A stretch of DNA of 64,000 bases. Origin: Cyprinodon diabolis (lineage: Eukaryota; Chordata; Actinopteri; Cyprinodontiformes; Cyprinodontidae). The stretch is from NCBI GenBank assembly GCA_030533445.1, contig CM060069.1:5624716-5688715 (forward strand), written 5' to 3'. Positions 63,743-64,000 of this stretch are shown piece after piece. Made by a program: the position numbers and the translations under genes. Every line of letters starts with the position of its first letter. The stretch's first letter is position 1. The notes below the pieces were generated by a model. The model made no database searches and had not been told where the DNA came from. It was given only the letters and a program-made list of their open reading frames with translations.

Positions 63743-64000
63743 GGCGAGGGGCTTCAGGAGAGTCTGATGGAGGAAAACCAGGGAATGGGGGGGTCAGAAA
63801 TAGAGGTGTGAGCAGATGCATTTGCAGATGTGTTGATGTGAAAGGAAGGGAGGAAAGTGCCTTGTTGGGATTCATTGTTTATGTGTTGGATGCTGCACTT
63901 CTATTCAGGCCTTTTTCCTCGACTGAGATGGGGTGGGTGGGGGGGGAGGAAGCGGGATGTGCAGCTCTGATGCTCAGCTGTGTATGTCTGCGTCTGTGTA

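Overview
The window is vertebrate nuclear DNA, almost certainly from a ray-finned fish. It holds three recognisable vertebrate genes: an intronless claudin on +, acads (short-chain acyl-CoA dehydrogenase) on -, and crybb1 (beta-B1 crystallin) on -. A fourth, unrecognised two-exon gene on - encodes a very acidic repeat protein. Genes are GT-AG spliced and spaced by AT-rich DNA packed with fish-type transposons: L2/Maui-like LINEs, hAT, Tigger and piggyBac-like elements, solo LTRs and tRNA-headed SINEs. The species cannot be fixed by eye; a percomorph fish such as a killifish would fit.

Layout. 1-12.1 kb is repeats: an RNase H fragment of an I-type LINE split by a small DNA transposon, several L2 pieces, a 599-bp hAT element with a perfect 8-bp target duplication, and a 1.0-kb solo LTR with a 5-bp duplication. 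12.4-13.4 kb is the claudin gene with TATA-like box and poly(A) signals. 13.9-25 kb is mostly repeats, with a broken hAT transposase at 20.2-22.0 kb, a degraded cysteine-rich/RG-rich fragment at 19.3-20.2 kb, and doubtful exons at 24.3-25.0 kb. 26.4-29.9 kb is the acidic repeat gene, with an RFX X-box and an NRF1 palindrome just upstream. 30.4-36.7 kb is DNA transposons, including a 569-bp inverted-repeat element carrying a RecQ-like helicase fragment, and an LTR-like repeat.

36.7-57.1 kb is acads. All ten exons can be placed with matching phases (1,218 bp, 405 residues), and its introns hold a Tigger element, two inverted copies of a MITE flanking exons 7-8, hAT elements, and a 3.2-kb L2 copy inside an LTR-like repeat. 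57.5-58.3 kb is a nest of L2, hAT MITE and SINE pieces. 59.2-63.7 kb is crybb1 (five coding exons, 696 bp, 231 residues).

The genes do not form a shared pathway: tight junctions (claudin), mitochondrial beta-oxidation (acads), lens structure (crybb1), and an unknown protein whose promoter motifs suggest ciliated or germ cells. The most informative features are the acidic repeat gene, the helicase-bearing element, and several insertion events datable by empty/filled site pairs within the window.
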